The notes below the pieces were generated by a model. The model was not told the DNA's origin, made no database searches, and worked only from the letters and a program-made list of their open reading frames with translations. From contig NZ_JAFBFW010000005.1 of NCBI RefSeq assembly GCF_016909495.1, forward strand, positions 372,001 through 436,000: a stretch of DNA of 64,000 nucleotides, read 5' to 3'. A program made the translations under genes and the position numbers. This document shows, piece after piece, positions 21,642 to 33,042 of the stretch. This DNA comes from Pantoea coffeiphila. Its GTDB lineage: Bacteria; Pseudomonadota; Gammaproteobacteria; Enterobacterales; Enterobacteriaceae. Numbering within the stretch: the stretch's first letter is position 1; the number at the start of each line of letters is the position of its first letter.

Positions 21642-23366
21642 ATGGAGATGTTGTCAGGAGCCGAGATGGTGGTCCGATCGTTAATCGATCAGGGCGTAAA
21701 ACATGTATTCGGCTACCCCGGTGGAGCGGTCCTTGATATTTATGACGCTCTGCAAACCGTTGGTGGTGTTGACCATATCCTGGTCCGCCACGAGCAGGGC
21801 GCAGTGCATATGGCGGATGGTTATGCGCGCGCAACCGGCGATGTCGGTGTCGTGCTGGTGACCTCCGGCCCAGGCGCGACTAATGCGATCACCGGTATCG
21901 CTACGGCCTATATGGATTCCATTCCAATGGTTGTACTTTCCGGCCAGGTAATGTCCTCTCTGATTGGCTACGATGCCTTCCAGGAGTGCGACATGGTGGG
22001 GATTTCGCGCCCGGTCGTGAAGCACAGCTTTATGGTGAAAAGCGTTGAAGAAATTCCGACCATCATGAAGAAAGCCTTCTGGCTGGCGGCGAGCGGTCGT
22101 CCTGGCCCGGTTGTTGTCGATCTGCCGAAAGATATGATGAATCCGGCGAATAAACTGCCTTATGTCTGGCCGGAAGAAGTCAGCATGCGTTCTTATAACC
22201 CGACAACGCAGGGTCATAAAGGTCAGATTAAACGTGCGCTGCAAACGCTGTTAGCGGCGAAGCAGCCGGTGATTTATGCCGGCGGTGGCGTGATTAACGC
22301 CGCCTGTCATGATGAGCTGCGTCAGCTGGCGGAAAAACTTAACGTACCGGTTACCACCTCTCTGATGGGACTGGGAGCCTTCCCCGGCACGCATCGCCAG
22401 TGCGTGGGCATGCTGGGCATGCACGGCACCTACGAAGCCAACATGACCATGCACCACTCGGACGTGATCTTTGCCGTGGGTGTACGCTTCGATGACCGTA
22501 CGACTAATAACCTGGCAAAATACTGCCCGAATGCCACCGTGCTGCACATTGATATCGATCCGACATCAATTTCCAAAACCGTGGCAGCGGATGTACCGAT
22601 TGTCGGTGATGCGAAGCTGGTTCTGCAGCAGATGCTGGAACTGCTGGCGCAAAGTGACGCGCAGCAGAACTATGACAGTCTGCGTGACTGGTGGCAGCAG
22701 GTTGACCAGTGGCGCGCGCGTCAGTGCCTGGAGTTCGATCGCACCAGCGATAAAATCAAGCCGCAGGCGGTTATCGAAACCATTTGCCGCCTGACCAAAG
22801 GCGATGCCTATGTTACCTCTGACGTGGGTCAGCACCAGATGTTTGCTGCGCTTTACTATCAGTTTGATAAACCGCGTCGCTGGATCAACTCCGGCGGTCT
22901 GGGCACGATGGGCTTCGGTCTGCCTGCCGCGCTGGGCGTGAAGCTGGCGCTGCCGCAGGAAACCGTGGTGTGCGTAACCGGTGACGGCAGTATCCAGATG
23001 AATATTCAGGAGCTGTCTACCGCCCTGCAGTACGGTATTCCGGTGCTGGTGCTGAACCTCAACAATCGTTTCCTGGGCATGGTGAAGCAGTGGCAGGATA
23101 TGATTTATTCTGGCCGCCACTCACAGTCGTATATGGAATCGTTGCCTGACTTCGTCCGTCTGGCGGAAGCGTACGGCCACGTGGGCATCTCTATCAACCG
23201 TCCGGAAGAGCTGGAATCGAAGCTGGCCGAGGCGCTTGAGCAGGTGCGTAATGAGCGTCTGGTGTTTGTGGATGTGAATGTAGATGGCACCGAACACGTC
23301 TACCCGATGCATATTCGCGGTGGCGCTATGGATGAAATGTGGCTGAGCAAAACGGAGAGGACTTAA
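21642..23366 (+). CDS. ilvI: Acetolactate synthase III, catalytic subunit IlvI
   Basis: ThDP-dependent condensation of pyruvate with pyruvate or 2-ketobutyrate, first common step of Val/Leu/Ile synthesis. 574 residues, the same as E. coli, with the same N-terminus [32 protein letters not shown] with the downstream [12 protein letters not shown] (catalytic Glu), the FAD-binding middle domain ([17 protein letters not shown]), and the ThDP motif GDGSIQMN...NLNN are clear. SD GGAGG lies 7 bases upstream. It is followed after 2 bases by ilvH. Confidence 0.97.
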   Translation: MEMLSGAEMVVRSLIDQGVKHVFGYPGGAVLDIYDALQTVGGVDHILVRHEQGAVHMADGYARATGDVGVVLVTSGPGATNAITGIATAYMDSIPMVVLSGQVMSSLIGYDAFQECDMVGISRPVVKHSFMVKSVEEIPTIMKKAFWLAASGRPGPVVVDLPKDMMNPANKLPYVWPEEVSMRSYNPTTQGHKGQIKRALQTLLAAKQPVIYAGGGVINAACHDELRQLAEKLNVPVTTSLMGLGAFPGTHRQCVGMLGMHGTYEANMTMHHSDVIFAVGVRFDDRTTNNLAKYCPNATVLHIDIDPTSISKTVAADVPIVGDAKLVLQQMLELLAQSDAQQNYDSLRDWWQQVDQWRARQCLEFDRTSDKIKPQAVIETICRLTKGDAYVTSDVGQHQMFAALYYQFDKPRRWINSGGLGTMGFGLPAALGVKLALPQETVVCVTGDGSIQMNIQELSTALQYGIPVLVLNLNNRFLGMVKQWQDMIYSGRHSQSYMESLPDFVRLAEAYGHVGISINRPEELESKLAEALEQVRNERLVFVDVNVDGTEHVYPMHIRGGAMDEMWLSKTERT

Positions 23367-23368
23367 TT

Positions 23369-23860
23369 ATGCGTCGTGTATTATCGGTTCTGCTGGAAAA
23401 TGAATCCGGCGCATTGTCCCGCGTGGTTGGGCTTTTTTCCCAACGCGGCTACAACATTGAAAGCCTGACGGTTGCACCGACTGACGATCCAACGCTGTCG
23501 CGCATGACGATTCAAACCGTCGGCGACCAAAAAGTGCTGGAGCAGATTGAGAAGCAGCTGCACAAACTGGTCGATGTGCTGCGCGTTAGCGAACTGGGTC
23601 AGGGCGCTTTTGTTGAGCGCGAAATCATGCTGGTGAAAATCCAGGCGACCGGTTACGGCCGCGAAGAAGTTAAACGCAGTGCGGAAATTTTCCGTGGCCA
23701 GATCGTGGATGTGACACCTTCGCTTTACACGGTTCAGCTTGCCGGCACCAGCGATAAGCTCGACGCTTTCCTCAGCACCGTACGCGAAGTTGCGGAAATT
23801 GTTGAAGTTGCGCGTTCAGGTATTGTTGGCGTAGCACGTGGCGAGCGCATCATGCGCTAA
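23369..23860 (+). CDS. ilvH: Acetolactate synthase III, regulatory subunit IlvH
   Basis: Regulatory partner of IlvI that raises activity and confers valine inhibition. 163 residues from the ATG at 23369 ([14 protein letters not shown]), the same as E. coli. The N-terminal ACT domain (about 4-78) holds the valine-binding loop [14 protein letters not shown]; the C-terminal domain activates the catalytic subunit. An in-frame GTG 30 bases upstream lies inside ilvI and is unlikely. It ends at a strong terminator. Confidence 0.97.
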   Translation: MRRVLSVLLENESGALSRVVGLFSQRGYNIESLTVAPTDDPTLSRMTIQTVGDQKVLEQIEKQLHKLVDVLRVSELGQGAFVEREIMLVKIQATGYGREEVKRSAEIFRGQIVDVTPSLYTVQLAGTSDKLDAFLSTVREVAEIVEVARSGIVGVARGERIMR

Positions 23861-23891
23861 TCGTCGCTGACGATTTTACAGACAGTCTGCT

Positions 23892-23917
23892 AACCCGGCG
23901 TAATGCCGGGTTTTTTT
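23892..23917 (+). terminator. Intrinsic terminator of ilvIH
   Basis: Perfect 8-bp stem AACCCGGC / GCCGGGTT with a 5-base loop, followed by a run of T. Confidence 0.92.
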
Positions 23918-24057
23918 ATTTTTTGCTCAATTGCCCCCGCCACTGATGAAAAGCTGTTGCCCGCTAAACTATTCTGCGGTTAGATGTTATAAACGACTTA
24001 TCCATAGATGTACTGTGGCTATTGGCCGCAGATACGCGACAGAAGTGTGGGGTTATT

Positions 24058-25068
24058 GTGAAACTGGATGAAATTGCCCGCCTGGCCGGTGTATCACGCA
24101 CGACAGCAAGCTATGTCATCAACGGCAAAGCAAAGCAGTATCGTGTCAGCGATAAAACCGTCGAGAAGGTGATGGCGGTGGTGCGTGAGCATAATTACCA
24201 TCCGAACGCGGTAGCGGCGGGGCTTCGTGCCGGCCGTACCCGATCAATAGGACTGGTTATTCCTGATTTGGAGAATACCAGCTATACCCGAATAGCGAAT
24301 TACCTGGAACGCCAGGCGCGTCAGCGTGGTTACCAGCTGCTTATTGCCTGTTCCGAAGATCAGCCGGATAACGAAATGCGCTGTGTGGAGCACCTGCTCC
24401 AGCGCCAGGTTGATGCGATTATCGTTTCAACCTCGCTGCCGCCGGAGCATCCGTTCTATCAGCGCTGGATCAACGATCCGTTACCGATTATCGCTCTGGA
24501 TCGTGCGCTGGATCGCGAGCACTTTACCAGCGTGGTCGGTGCCGATCAGGACGATGCCCAGGCGCTGGCTGCTGAACTGCGTAAGCTGCCGGTTAAATCG
24601 GTGCTGTTCCTCGGCGCGCTGCCGGAACTGTCGGTTAGCTTCCTGCGAGAGCTGGGTTTCCGCGATGCGTGGAAGGGCGATGAACGGCAGATCGACTTCG
24701 TTTATGCCAATAGCTTTGAGCGCCATGCCGCCGCCGCGCTATTTGAAAAGTATCTCGAAACGCACGACATGCCGGAGGCGCTGTTCACCACCTCTTTCGG
24801 CCTGCTGCAGGGGGTAATGGACGTGACCCTGAAATCGGAAGGGCGACTGCCGCAGGATCTGGCGATTGCCACCTTTGGCGATCACGAACTGCTCGATTTC
24901 CTGGAATGTCCGGTACTGGCCGTGGGCCAGCGGCATCGTGACGTTGCGGAGCGCGTTCTGGAGTTAGTATTAGCCAGCCTTGATGAGCCGCGTAAACCGA
25001 AACCCGGTCTGACGCGTATTCGGCGCAATCTTTATCGTCGTGGGCGTTTAAATCGTAAAGCGATCTAA
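24058..25068 (+). CDS. cra: Catabolite repressor/activator Cra (FruR)
   Basis: LacI-family regulator of carbon flow, repressing fru and glycolytic genes and activating gluconeogenic genes; fructose 1-phosphate is the accepted inducer. The start is the GTG at 24058 ([20 protein letters not shown]), with GGGG 5 bases upstream; E. coli cra also begins with GTG. 336 residues (E. coli 334). An N-terminal HTH (about 1-25) and hinge ([17 protein letters not shown]) precede the periplasmic-binding-like effector domain. It lies between ilvH and mraZ as in E. coli. Confidence 0.96.
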   Translation: MKLDEIARLAGVSRTTASYVINGKAKQYRVSDKTVEKVMAVVREHNYHPNAVAAGLRAGRTRSIGLVIPDLENTSYTRIANYLERQARQRGYQLLIACSEDQPDNEMRCVEHLLQRQVDAIIVSTSLPPEHPFYQRWINDPLPIIALDRALDREHFTSVVGADQDDAQALAAELRKLPVKSVLFLGALPELSVSFLRELGFRDAWKGDERQIDFVYANSFERHAAAALFEKYLETHDMPEALFTTSFGLLQGVMDVTLKSEGRLPQDLAIATFGDHELLDFLECPVLAVGQRHRDVAERVLELVLASLDEPRKPKPGLTRIRRNLYRRGRLNRKAI

Positions 25069-25080
25069 CTATTCAGAGAG

Positions 25081-25106
25081 AAAAAGGCAGCTAAGGCTGC
25101 CTTTTT
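25081..25106 (+). terminator. Intrinsic terminator of cra
   Basis: Stem AAAAAGGCAGC / GCTGCCTTTTT, loop TAAG, directly after the cra stop. The A run before and T run after would allow function in both directions. Confidence 0.9.
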
Positions 25107-25539
25107 CATATCCATGCATTTACTCTGAGTTACTCTCTGAGGGCGTAGCATAAGATGGCAAATTTATCTTGTATTTGAGATTCATCTTATAGGTATTTAG
25201 TAAATATAAGTAAATGAGACAAAAAATGTTGCACCGTTGATTAAATAAGCTAGCGAATAATAATAATCCTGTGAACGTCCGATGCTGTTAGCAGCGCCAT
25301 GCCTGCGCCGTGCTGGGAAAAGCCTCGGAAATACCCTAAAATGCAGCCCGCGTCGCAAAGCTGAGCACTTATTTCCTTTTATCTCTGAGTGGTATATTTT
25401 TGAGCAATTTAATTGGCCGGGCAAATTTCCTGCCACTATTCATTAGTTTATTCTCCGGTGCTCTCTTCAGGTGGTTTGTTTTTAACTTCTCCGCTTTTTA
25501 TTCCTCTGAGAAATAATGCCTTTCTGCCATGACTGCGGC
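25107..25539. other. cra-mraZ intergenic region without a recognised gene
   Basis: About 430 bp. The first third is AT-rich. A short minus-strand frame (25197-25436) has biased, low-complexity composition and no homology I recognise, so I do not call it. The region ends at the mra promoter. Confidence 0.6.
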
Positions 25540-25569
25540 TTGACAATGTTTTCCTTCGCTCCGTAAACT
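25540..25569 (+). promoter_or_regulatory. Pmra promoter of the dcw cluster
   Basis: A perfect -35 TTGACA at 25540-25545, an 18-base spacer and -10 TAAACT at 25564-25569, about 60 bp upstream of mraZ. In E. coli the equivalent Pmra drives expression deep into the cluster. Confidence 0.75.
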
Positions 25570-25576
25570 CTTTTAG

Positions 25577-25601
25577 TGGGAATTTGTGGTGTAAAGTGGT
25601 G
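25577..25601 (+). promoter_or_regulatory. MraZ operator, three TGG(G/T)(A/G) repeats
   Basis: TGGGA-ATTTG-TGGTG-TAAAG-TGGTG: three 5-base repeats at exact 10-base spacing starting just after the expected transcription start. E. coli MraZ binds three TGGGN repeats with 5-base spacers at Pmra. Two of the three here read TGGTG, and a further TGGGG follows at 25605-25609 slightly out of phase. Confidence 0.7.
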
Positions 25602-25630
25602 TTTTGGGGTAACTGGAGGGGCAGACTGGC

Positions 25631-26089
25631 ATGTTCCGCGGGGCAACGTTAGTTAATCTCGACAGCAAAGGTCGGCTTGCCGTACCAACGCGTTATCGCG
25701 ATACGCTGATCGAGGAGTCTCAGGGGCAAATGGTTTGTACCATTGACCTCCACCAGCCATGCCTGCTGCTTTACACGCTGCCCGAATGGGAAATTATCGA
25801 ACAAAAGCTGTCTCGTTTATCCAGCATGATCCCGGCAGAGCGGCGCGTGCAGCGCCTGTTACTGGGGCATGCCAGTGAATGCCAGATGGACAGTGCAGGT
25901 CGCTTGTTGTTGGCGAACACCCTTCGTCAACACGCGGGCCTGACTAAAGAAGTGATGCTGGTTGGGCAGTTCAACAAGTTTGAGCTGTGGGATGAACAGA
26001 CCTGGTATCAACAAGTCAAGGATGATATAGACGCAGAGCATTCCTCTCAGCAGCCTTTGTCTGAGCGGTTGCAGGATTTGTCGTTATAG
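25631..26089 (+). CDS. mraZ: Transcriptional regulator MraZ
   Basis: Ring-forming repressor of the dcw cluster with two SpoVT-AbrB-like domains; it binds its own promoter. 152 residues, the same as E. coli. [23 protein letters not shown] (first domain) and [20 protein letters not shown] (second domain) contain the repeated DxxGR(L) motif. First gene of the division cluster; rsmH starts two bases after its stop. Its level may balance expression of the downstream genes. Confidence 0.96.
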   Translation: MFRGATLVNLDSKGRLAVPTRYRDTLIEESQGQMVCTIDLHQPCLLLYTLPEWEIIEQKLSRLSSMIPAERRVQRLLLGHASECQMDSAGRLLLANTLRQHAGLTKEVMLVGQFNKFELWDEQTWYQQVKDDIDAEHSSQQPLSERLQDLSL

Positions 26090-26091
26090 CT

Positions 26092-27033
26092 ATGCAGGAT
26101 ACTTTTAATCACACCACGGTGCTGTTGGATGAGGCGGTTAACGGCCTCAATATTAAATCTGACGGCATCTATATTGATGGCACCTTCGGGCGCGGCGGGC
26201 ACTCACGCCTGATCCTCTCCCGGTTAGGCGATCATGGACGTCTTTATGCTATCGACCGCGATCCGCAAGCTATAGCAGCCGCTGCTGAGATTACCGATCC
26301 GCGTTTTAGCATTATTCATGGCCCGTTTTCAGCGTTGGCAGAGTACATGGCCGAGCGTGGGCTGAGCGGCAAGATCGATGGAATTTTGCTCGATCTTGGT
26401 GTTTCCTCCCCGCAGCTGGATGATGCGGAGCGCGGTTTTTCGTTTATGCGTGATGGACCGCTGGATATGCGTATGGACCCAACGCGTGGGCAATCAGCGG
26501 CAGAATGGCTGCTGCAGGCCGACGAGAGCGATATCGCTTTTGTGCTGAAAACCTTTGGTGAAGAGCGCTTTGCCAAACGCATCGCTCGGGCGATTGTAGA
26601 ACGCAATCGCGTAGAGCCGATGACCCGAACAAAAGAACTGGCCGATGTGATTTATGCCGCAACGCCGGTGAAAGATAAGTTCAAGCATCCGGCAACGCGC
26701 AGCTTCCAGGCGATCCGCATATGGGTTAACAGCGAGCTGGAAGAGATTGAACAGGCGCTAAAAGGTGCGCTTAGCGCGCTGGCACCGGGTGGACGGCTGT
26801 CGATTATCAGCTTCCACTCATTGGAAGACCGTATCGTGAAGCGTTTTATGCGCGAGCAGAGTCGCGGACCGCAGGTGCCACACGGCCTGCCGATGACCGA
26901 AGCGCAGCTTAGCAGCCTTGGCGGCCGTCAGCTGAAAGCGCTGGGCAAAATGATGCCGGGTGAGGCGGAGACCGCTGAAAACCCACGTGCGCGCAGTTCC
27001 GTACTGCGTATTGCGGAGAGAACAGCGTCATGA
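26092..27033 (+). CDS. rsmH: 16S rRNA m4C1402 methyltransferase RsmH (MraW)
   Basis: SAM-dependent N4-methylation of C1402 in 16S rRNA. 313 residues, as in E. coli. SAM-binding motif [10 protein letters not shown] (about 24-33); [14 protein letters not shown] and [18 protein letters not shown] are family signatures. Its stop overlaps the ftsL start in an ATGA. Confidence 0.96.
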   Translation: MQDTFNHTTVLLDEAVNGLNIKSDGIYIDGTFGRGGHSRLILSRLGDHGRLYAIDRDPQAIAAAAEITDPRFSIIHGPFSALAEYMAERGLSGKIDGILLDLGVSSPQLDDAERGFSFMRDGPLDMRMDPTRGQSAAEWLLQADESDIAFVLKTFGEERFAKRIARAIVERNRVEPMTRTKELADVIYAATPVKDKFKHPATRSFQAIRIWVNSELEEIEQALKGALSALAPGGRLSIISFHSLEDRIVKRFMREQSRGPQVPHGLPMTEAQLSSLGGRQLKALGKMMPGEAETAENPRARSSVLRIAERTAS

Positions 27034-27350
27034 TCGGCAATGAGCGTCACAGTTTACCCGGTGTTATCGGTGGTGACCTGTTACGCCACGGTAAGATCCC
27101 GCTGATCCTGCTGATTTCGGTGCTGGTCTCATCGGTACTGGTGGTGACGACCGCGCATAAAACGCGGCTGCTCACCGCTCAGCGTGAACAGTTGGTTCTG
27201 GAGCGAGACGCGCTGGATATTGAATGGCGCAACCTGATCCTTGAAGAGAATGCGCTGGGCGATCACAGTCGTGTGGAGCGGATAGCAACAGAGAAACTTC
27301 AACTGCAGCACGTTGATCCTTCTCAAGAAAATATTGTGGTACAGCAATAA
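27030..27350 (+). CDS. ftsL: Cell division protein FtsL
   Basis: Bitopic divisome protein that forms the FtsQLB complex and activates FtsWI. 106 residues; E. coli FtsL has 121, the difference being a shorter cytoplasmic N-terminus ([18 protein letters not shown]). One transmembrane segment (about 25-43) is followed by a periplasmic coiled coil ([20 protein letters not shown]) almost identical to E. coli. Overlaps rsmH by four bases. Confidence 0.95.
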   Translation: MIGNERHSLPGVIGGDLLRHGKIPLILLISVLVSSVLVVTTAHKTRLLTAQREQLVLERDALDIEWRNLILEENALGDHSRVERIATEKLQLQHVDPSQENIVVQQ

Positions 27351-27365
27351 GGAAACACGGACTCA

Positions 27366-29132
27366 ATGAGAGCCGCAGGCAAAACGCAGAAACTGAAACG
27401 CACGGAAGATAAGGCCAGCTTCGTTAGCTGGCGTTTTGCGTTGCTGTGCGGCGGTATTTTCCTGGCGTTAGTCGGACTGCTGCTGCGTGTTGCCTATCTG
27501 CAGGTGATCAATCCAGACCGGCTGGTGCGCGAAGGGGATATGCGTTCCCTGCGCGTGCAGGCGATACCGACCTCACGCGGTATGATCAGCGATCGCGCCG
27601 GGCGTCCGCTGGCGGTTAGCGTGCCGGTCAATGCCATTTGGGCTGACCCGAAAGAGCTGCACGACAAGGGCGGTATTACACTCGATAGCCGCTGGAAAGC
27701 GCTTTCAGATGCACTATCCATTCCTCTCGATCAATTGGCAACGCGCGTTAACGCAAATCCCAATGGGCGTTTTGTCTATCTGGCACGCCAGGTTAATCCA
27801 GCGATTGGCGATTACATCAAAAAACTCAAGCTTCCGGGCATCTATCTGCGCGAAGAGTCCCGCCGTTACTACCCGGCAGGGCAGGTGACTTCCCATTTGA
27901 TTGGTTTTACCAATATTGATGGCCAGGGCATTGAGGGTGTTGAAAAAAGTTTTGATAAATGGCTGACCGGCCAGCCCGGTGAGCGGACAGTGCGTAAAGA
28001 CCGCAATGGACGAGTGATTGAAGATATCTCCTCCGTAGATAGCCAGGCTGCGCATAACCTCGCGTTGAGTATCGACGAGCGTCTGCAGGCGCTGGTGTAT
28101 CGCGAGCTGAACAACGCGGTGGCGTTTAACAAGGCCGAATCAGGTACTGCGGTGCTGGTTGATGTGAACACCGGCGAAGTCCTGGCGATGGCCAACAGCC
28201 CGGCGTATAACCCGAATAACCTTTCCGGCACCACTAAAGATGTGATGCGTAACAGGGCGATTACCGACATCTTCGAACCGGGTTCCACGGTGAAGCCGAT
28301 GGTGGTGATGACCGCGCTGCAGCGTGGTGTGGTGCGTGAAAATAGCGTGCTGAATACGATCCCTTACCGAATTAACGGCCACGAAATCAAAGACGTGGCG
28401 CGTTACAGTGAACTCACCCTGACCGGGGTGCTCCAGAAGTCGTCTAACGTTGGGGTTTCTCGCCTGGCGTTGGCGATGCCATCCAATGCGCTGGTAGATA
28501 CTTACGCACGCTTTGGTTTTGGCAAAGCGACCAATTTGGGGTTGGTCGGAGAAAGCAGTGGCTTATATCCTCAAAAACAACGGTGGTCTGACATAGAGAG
28601 GGCCACCTTCTCTTACGGCTACGGGCTGATGGTAACGCCGTTACAGTTAGCGCGAGTCTATGCAACCATCGGCAGCTACGGCGTGTATCGCCCGCTGTCG
28701 ATCACCAAAGTTGACCCCCCTGTGGCGGGTCAACGCGTCTTCCCTGAAGCGACCGTGCGCACCGTGGTGCACATGATGGAGAGCGTGGCTCTGCCGGGCG
28801 GCGGCGGGGTGAAGGCGGCCATTAAAGGCTATCGTATTGCGATTAAAACCGGTACGGCGAAAAAAGTCGGCCCGGATGGCAAATACGTCAATAAATACAT
28901 TGCTTATACCGCCGGTGTGGCACCGGCAAGCAACCCTCGTTTTGCGCTGGTGGTGGTGATTAACGATCCGCAGGCCGGCAAATATTACGGTGGTGCGGTT
29001 TCTGCACCGGTATTTGGCGCCATCATGGGTGGCGTACTGCGCACCATGAACGTTGAGCCGGATGCGCTACCGACCAGTGACAAAAACGAGATGGTAACTA
29101 ATAAGAGTGAGGGATCGCGTGACCGATCGTAA
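27366..29132 (+). CDS. ftsI: Peptidoglycan transpeptidase FtsI (PBP3)
   Basis: Division-specific class B penicillin-binding protein. 588 residues, equal to E. coli. A cytoplasmic tail and one transmembrane segment (about 22-42) lead to the non-penicillin-binding pedestal and the transpeptidase domain. Catalytic STVK has Ser307 and Lys310, with SSN and KTGTAKK also present. The C-terminal end overlaps murE by 14 bases. Confidence 0.97.
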   Translation: MRAAGKTQKLKRTEDKASFVSWRFALLCGGIFLALVGLLLRVAYLQVINPDRLVREGDMRSLRVQAIPTSRGMISDRAGRPLAVSVPVNAIWADPKELHDKGGITLDSRWKALSDALSIPLDQLATRVNANPNGRFVYLARQVNPAIGDYIKKLKLPGIYLREESRRYYPAGQVTSHLIGFTNIDGQGIEGVEKSFDKWLTGQPGERTVRKDRNGRVIEDISSVDSQAAHNLALSIDERLQALVYRELNNAVAFNKAESGTAVLVDVNTGEVLAMANSPAYNPNNLSGTTKDVMRNRAITDIFEPGSTVKPMVVMTALQRGVVRENSVLNTIPYRINGHEIKDVARYSELTLTGVLQKSSNVGVSRLALAMPSNALVDTYARFGFGKATNLGLVGESSGLYPQKQRWSDIERATFSYGYGLMVTPLQLARVYATIGSYGVYRPLSITKVDPPVAGQRVFPEATVRTVVHMMESVALPGGGGVKAAIKGYRIAIKTGTAKKVGPDGKYVNKYIAYTAGVAPASNPRFALVVVINDPQAGKYYGGAVSAPVFGAIMGGVLRTMNVEPDALPTSDKNEMVTNKSEGSRDRS

Positions 29133-30606
29133 TCTGCACGACTTACTGGCACCCTGGGTGACCGGTTTGCCCGCGCGCACGCTGAATGAAATGACACTGG
29201 ACAGCCGCGTGGCGGCTTCCGGCGATCTCTTTGTCGCGATTAAAGGACATGCGGTTGATGGCCGTCGTTTTATCCCTCAGGCGATAGCCCAGGGTGTGGC
29301 GGCAGTTATCGCTGACGCCGATGGCGAAGCCGAAGATGGCAGCGTGGTGGAAATGCACGGCGTGCCGGTGATTTACCTGTCGCAGCTTTCCCAGCGCCTG
29401 TCTGCGCTGGCCGGGCGCTTCTATCAGCAGCCAGGTGAAAAGTTAAAGCTCATCGGCGTGACCGGAACCAACGGAAAAACCACCACAACACAGCTGTTGG
29501 CACAGTGGGCACAGCTGCTGGGCGAAACCGGTGCGGTGATGGGGACCGTGGGTAACGGTCTGTACGGCCAACTGGCCGCAGCGGAAAATACCACCGGTTC
29601 AGCGGTTGATGTTCAGCATCAGCTGGCGTCGCTGCTGGAAAAAGGCGCGACGCTGGCGGCAATGGAAATCTCTTCTCACGGTCTGGTGCAGCACCGCGTT
29701 GCCGCGCTGCCGTTTGCCGCAGCGGCATTTACCAACCTGAGCCGCGATCACCTGGACTATCACGGTGATATGGCCCGCTACGAAGCAGCAAAATGGCTGC
29801 TTTTCTCCGAGCATCAGGTGGGCGAAGCCATTATCAATGCAGATGATGAAGTTGGCCGCCGCTGGCTGCAGCAGCTACCTGATGCCGTTGCCGTGACCAT
29901 GGAAAATAATTTGCAGTCTGACTGCCACGGGCGCTGGTTAAAAGCGACCGAGGTGCAGTATCACGACGGCGGTGCGAGCGTGAAGTTTGCCTCCAGCTGG
30001 GGCAACGGTGAATTTGAAAGCCGCCTGATGGGGGCCTTTAACGTCAGCAACCTGCTGGTGGCGCTGGCGACTCTTCTGGCATTGGATTATCCACTGGCCG
30101 CGTTGACCGCAACCGCAAACCAGCTACAGCCGGTGACCGGGCGTATGGAAGTGTTTACTGCGCCGGGCAAACCGACGGTGGTGGTGGATTATGCACACAC
30201 CCCTGATGCGCTGGAAAAAGCACTGGCTGCGGCACGCCTGCATTGTAAAGGCAAGCTGTGGTGCGTGTTCGGCTGCGGCGGCGACCGTGACAAAGGCAAG
30301 CGTCCTTTGATGGGGGCTATCGCCGAGCAGTTTGCCGATGTGGTGGTGATCACCGACGACAACCCGCGCAGTGAAGATCCTGCGGCGATTGTGGCCGATG
30401 TGCTTACCGGCCTGCTGGACCCGAGCCGTGCTCGCGTTGTTCTTGGACGTGCGCAAGCGGTCACTAACGCCGTGATGCAGGCGCAGGAAGGTGACATCGT
30501 GCTGGTGGCGGGTAAAGGCCACGAAGATTATCAAATCATCGGCCAGCAGCGTTTTGATTATTCCGACCGGGTCACCGTCGCGCGGCTGCTGGGGGTGGTG
30601 GCATGA
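29119..30606 (+). CDS. murE: UDP-MurNAc-L-Ala-D-Glu:meso-DAP ligase MurE
   Basis: Adds meso-diaminopimelate to the peptidoglycan precursor. Start taken as the GTG at 29119 ([13 protein letters not shown]), with GAGG 7 bases upstream; this gives 495 residues, as in E. coli. An in-frame GTG at 29107 is possible but has no better SD. ATP loop GTNGKTTTT; the DNPR motif in DDNPRSEDP selects meso-DAP rather than lysine. Overlaps ftsI by 14 bases and murF by 4. Confidence 0.96.
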   Translation: MTDRNLHDLLAPWVTGLPARTLNEMTLDSRVAASGDLFVAIKGHAVDGRRFIPQAIAQGVAAVIADADGEAEDGSVVEMHGVPVIYLSQLSQRLSALAGRFYQQPGEKLKLIGVTGTNGKTTTTQLLAQWAQLLGETGAVMGTVGNGLYGQLAAAENTTGSAVDVQHQLASLLEKGATLAAMEISSHGLVQHRVAALPFAAAAFTNLSRDHLDYHGDMARYEAAKWLLFSEHQVGEAIINADDEVGRRWLQQLPDAVAVTMENNLQSDCHGRWLKATEVQYHDGGASVKFASSWGNGEFESRLMGAFNVSNLLVALATLLALDYPLAALTATANQLQPVTGRMEVFTAPGKPTVVVDYAHTPDALEKALAAARLHCKGKLWCVFGCGGDRDKGKRPLMGAIAEQFADVVVITDDNPRSEDPAAIVADVLTGLLDPSRARVVLGRAQAVTNAVMQAQEGDIVLVAGKGHEDYQIIGQQRFDYSDRVTVARLLGVVA

Positions 30607-31964
30607 TCGCCTTTAGCCTCAAGCAACTGGCAGACATCACCGGAGGAACGCTGTTCGGTAACGATGCCACCATCGACGCGGTGACTACCGACACCCGGAA
30701 AATTACCGCCGGTTGTCTGTTTATTGCGCTGAAGGGTGAGCGCTTCGACGCGCACGACTTCGCCGAGGATGCGGTTAAAGCCGGTTCTTCAGCACTGTTG
30801 GTGAGTAAGCGCTTACCAGTAGAGGCCGCACAGGTCGTGGTTGCCGATACCCGCCTCGCGCTTGGCCGTATTGCCGGCTGGGTGCGTCAGCAGTCTTCTG
30901 CCCGCGTGGTGGCGCTGACCGGCTCCTCCGGTAAAACCTCCGTCAAAGAGATGACCGCCGCGATCCTGCGCGAATGCGGCGAAACGCTCTACACCGCGGG
31001 CAATCTGAATAACGACATCGGCGTGCCGTTGACGCTGCTGCGCCTGACGGCGGAACATCAGTATGCGGTGATTGAACTGGGTGCGAACCACCAGGGCGAG
31101 ATCGACTACACCACCGAATTAACCCGCCCTGAAGCCGCGCTGGTCAATAATCTGGCCGCTGCCCATCTTGAAGGCTTTGGTTCGCTGGCCGGGGTGGCAA
31201 AAGCCAAAGGCGAAATCTTCAACGGGCTGCCGCTGCACGGCACCGCCATTATCAACAGCGATAGCAATGACTGGCCGCACTGGCAGCCGTCGCTTCAGGG
31301 CAAAACCGTCTGGCGTTTTTCGCCGGAGCAGCAGGCCGACAGCGATTTTTATGCCAGCAAGGTGAGTTTCAGCACTCGCGGAACGCTCTTCGTGCTGCAT
31401 ACGCCGCAGGGAGAGATCGATATCACGCTGCCGCTGCCGGGCCGTCACAATATTGCCAACGCGCTGGCCGCCGCTGCGCTGGCCCTGTCGGTAGGCGCGC
31501 CGCTCAGCGCCATTCGCCAGGGATTGAGTTCGCTGCAGGCCGTTCCGGGCCGCCTGTTCCCTATTGTGCTGGATGACGATCGGCTGCTGCTGGATGACAG
31601 CTACAACGCCAACGTCGGATCAATGACGGCTGCTGCACAGGTGCTGGGTGAAATGCCTGGCTACCGTGTGATGATCGTCGGTGACATGGGTGAGTTGGGG
31701 GCGGAAGCCGCCGAATGCCATCGCCAGGTCGGTGAAGCGATTCGCCTGGCCGGGATTGATAAAGTTTTAAGTACAGGCAGCCTCAGCCATGACATCAGTG
31801 ATGCCAGCGGCGTTGGGGAGCATTTCAGTGATAAGGCATTACTTAGCGCTCGCGCGCTGGCGCTGCTTTCTGAACATCAAAAGATAACCGTATTAGTCAA
31901 AGGATCGCGTAGTTCTGCAATGGAGCAGATCGTACGTACCTTACAGGAGAAAGGCGCATGTTAG
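30603..31964 (+). CDS. murF: UDP-MurNAc-tripeptide:D-Ala-D-Ala ligase MurF
   Basis: Completes the cytoplasmic pentapeptide precursor. 453 residues (E. coli 452). Mur ligase order: N-terminal UDP-binding domain, ATP loop [12 protein letters not shown] (about 102-113), [13 protein letters not shown], central [11 protein letters not shown], and C-terminal domain with [12 protein letters not shown]. Starts in an ATGA overlap with murE and overlaps mraY by 7 bases. Confidence 0.96.
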   Translation: MIAFSLKQLADITGGTLFGNDATIDAVTTDTRKITAGCLFIALKGERFDAHDFAEDAVKAGSSALLVSKRLPVEAAQVVVADTRLALGRIAGWVRQQSSARVVALTGSSGKTSVKEMTAAILRECGETLYTAGNLNNDIGVPLTLLRLTAEHQYAVIELGANHQGEIDYTTELTRPEAALVNNLAAAHLEGFGSLAGVAKAKGEIFNGLPLHGTAIINSDSNDWPHWQPSLQGKTVWRFSPEQQADSDFYASKVSFSTRGTLFVLHTPQGEIDITLPLPGRHNIANALAAAALALSVGAPLSAIRQGLSSLQAVPGRLFPIVLDDDRLLLDDSYNANVGSMTAAAQVLGEMPGYRVMIVGDMGELGAEAAECHRQVGEAIRLAGIDKVLSTGSLSHDISDASGVGEHFSDKALLSARALALLSEHQKITVLVKGSRSSAMEQIVRTLQEKGAC

Positions 31965-33040
31965 TCTGGCTGGCCGAGCATTTGGTCTCTTTATATTCTG
32001 GCTTTAACGTCTTTTCCTATCTGACGTTTCGCGCCATTGTCAGCCTGCTGACCGCACTGTTTATCTCGCTGTGGATGGGTCCACGGATGATCGCCCGCCT
32101 GCAGGAAATGTCATTTGGCCAGGTCGTGCGTAATGATGGCCCGGAGTCGCACTTCAGCAAGCGCGGCACGCCGACCATGGGCGGGATTATGATCCTGACC
32201 TCGATCACCATTTCCGTTCTGCTGTGGGCGTATCCTTCTAACCCTTACGTCTGGTGCGTGCTGTTTGTGCTGGTGGGTTACGGCATCGTCGGCTTTGTGG
32301 ATGATTACCGTAAGGTGGTACGTAAAGATACCAAGGGGCTGATTGCTCGCTGGAAATACTTCTGGCAGTCAGTGATTGCTCTGGCGGTTGCCTTTGCTAT
32401 GTACGCTATTGGTAAAGATACCCCAGCAACCCAGCTGGTGGTGCCGTTCTTTAAAGACGTGATGCCGCAGCTGGGTCTGCTCTATCTTCTGCTGACCTAC
32501 TTTGTGATCGTCGGCACCAGTAACGCCGTTAACCTGACCGATGGCCTGGATGGCCTGGCCATTATGCCAACGGTGTTTGTTGCCGCAGGCTTTGCCTTAG
32601 TTGCCTGGGCTACCGGTAACGTGAAATTTGCTGAGTACCTGCATATTCCTTATCTGCGCCATGCCGGTGAGCTGGTGATTGTCTGTACCGCTATTGTCGG
32701 TGCCGGGCTTGGATTCCTGTGGTTTAACACTTACCCGGCTCAGGTCTTTATGGGCGATGTCGGCTCTCTGGCCCTCGGCGGTGCGCTTGGGACTATCGCC
32801 GTGCTGCTGCGTCAGGAATTCCTGCTGGTGATTATGGGCGGCGTGTTCGTGGTTGAAACCCTGTCCGTTATCCTGCAGGTCGGCTCGTTTAAATTACGCG
32901 GCCAGCGTATTTTCCGCATGGCACCGATTCATCACCATTACGAACTGAAGGGCTGGCCGGAGCCGCGCGTGATTGTGCGCTTCTGGATTATTTCACTGAT
33001 GCTGGTGCTGATTGGCCTGGCAACGCTGAAGGTACGTTAA
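31958..33040 (+). CDS. mraY: Phospho-MurNAc-pentapeptide transferase MraY
   Basis: Integral membrane enzyme that makes lipid I from UDP-MurNAc-pentapeptide and undecaprenyl phosphate. 360 residues, as in E. coli. About ten transmembrane segments; catalytic motifs FVDDYRK (Asp pair), [25 protein letters not shown] and the HHHYE loop are intact. Overlaps murF by 7 bases; murD follows after two. Confidence 0.97.
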   Translation: MLVWLAEHLVSLYSGFNVFSYLTFRAIVSLLTALFISLWMGPRMIARLQEMSFGQVVRNDGPESHFSKRGTPTMGGIMILTSITISVLLWAYPSNPYVWCVLFVLVGYGIVGFVDDYRKVVRKDTKGLIARWKYFWQSVIALAVAFAMYAIGKDTPATQLVVPFFKDVMPQLGLLYLLLTYFVIVGTSNAVNLTDGLDGLAIMPTVFVAAGFALVAWATGNVKFAEYLHIPYLRHAGELVIVCTAIVGAGLGFLWFNTYPAQVFMGDVGSLALGGALGTIAVLLRQEFLLVIMGGVFVVETLSVILQVGSFKLRGQRIFRMAPIHHHYELKGWPEPRVIVRFWIISLMLVLIGLATLKVR

Positions 33041-33042
33041 TC

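Noticed and set aside
21370-21834. 154-codon minus-strand frame upstream of ilvI
   Set aside because: It overlaps the ilvI start on the opposite strand, has no recognisable domain and does not resemble leuO.
25197-25436. 79-codon minus-strand frame between cra and mraZ
   Set aside because: No homology recognised, no clear SD and unusual composition.
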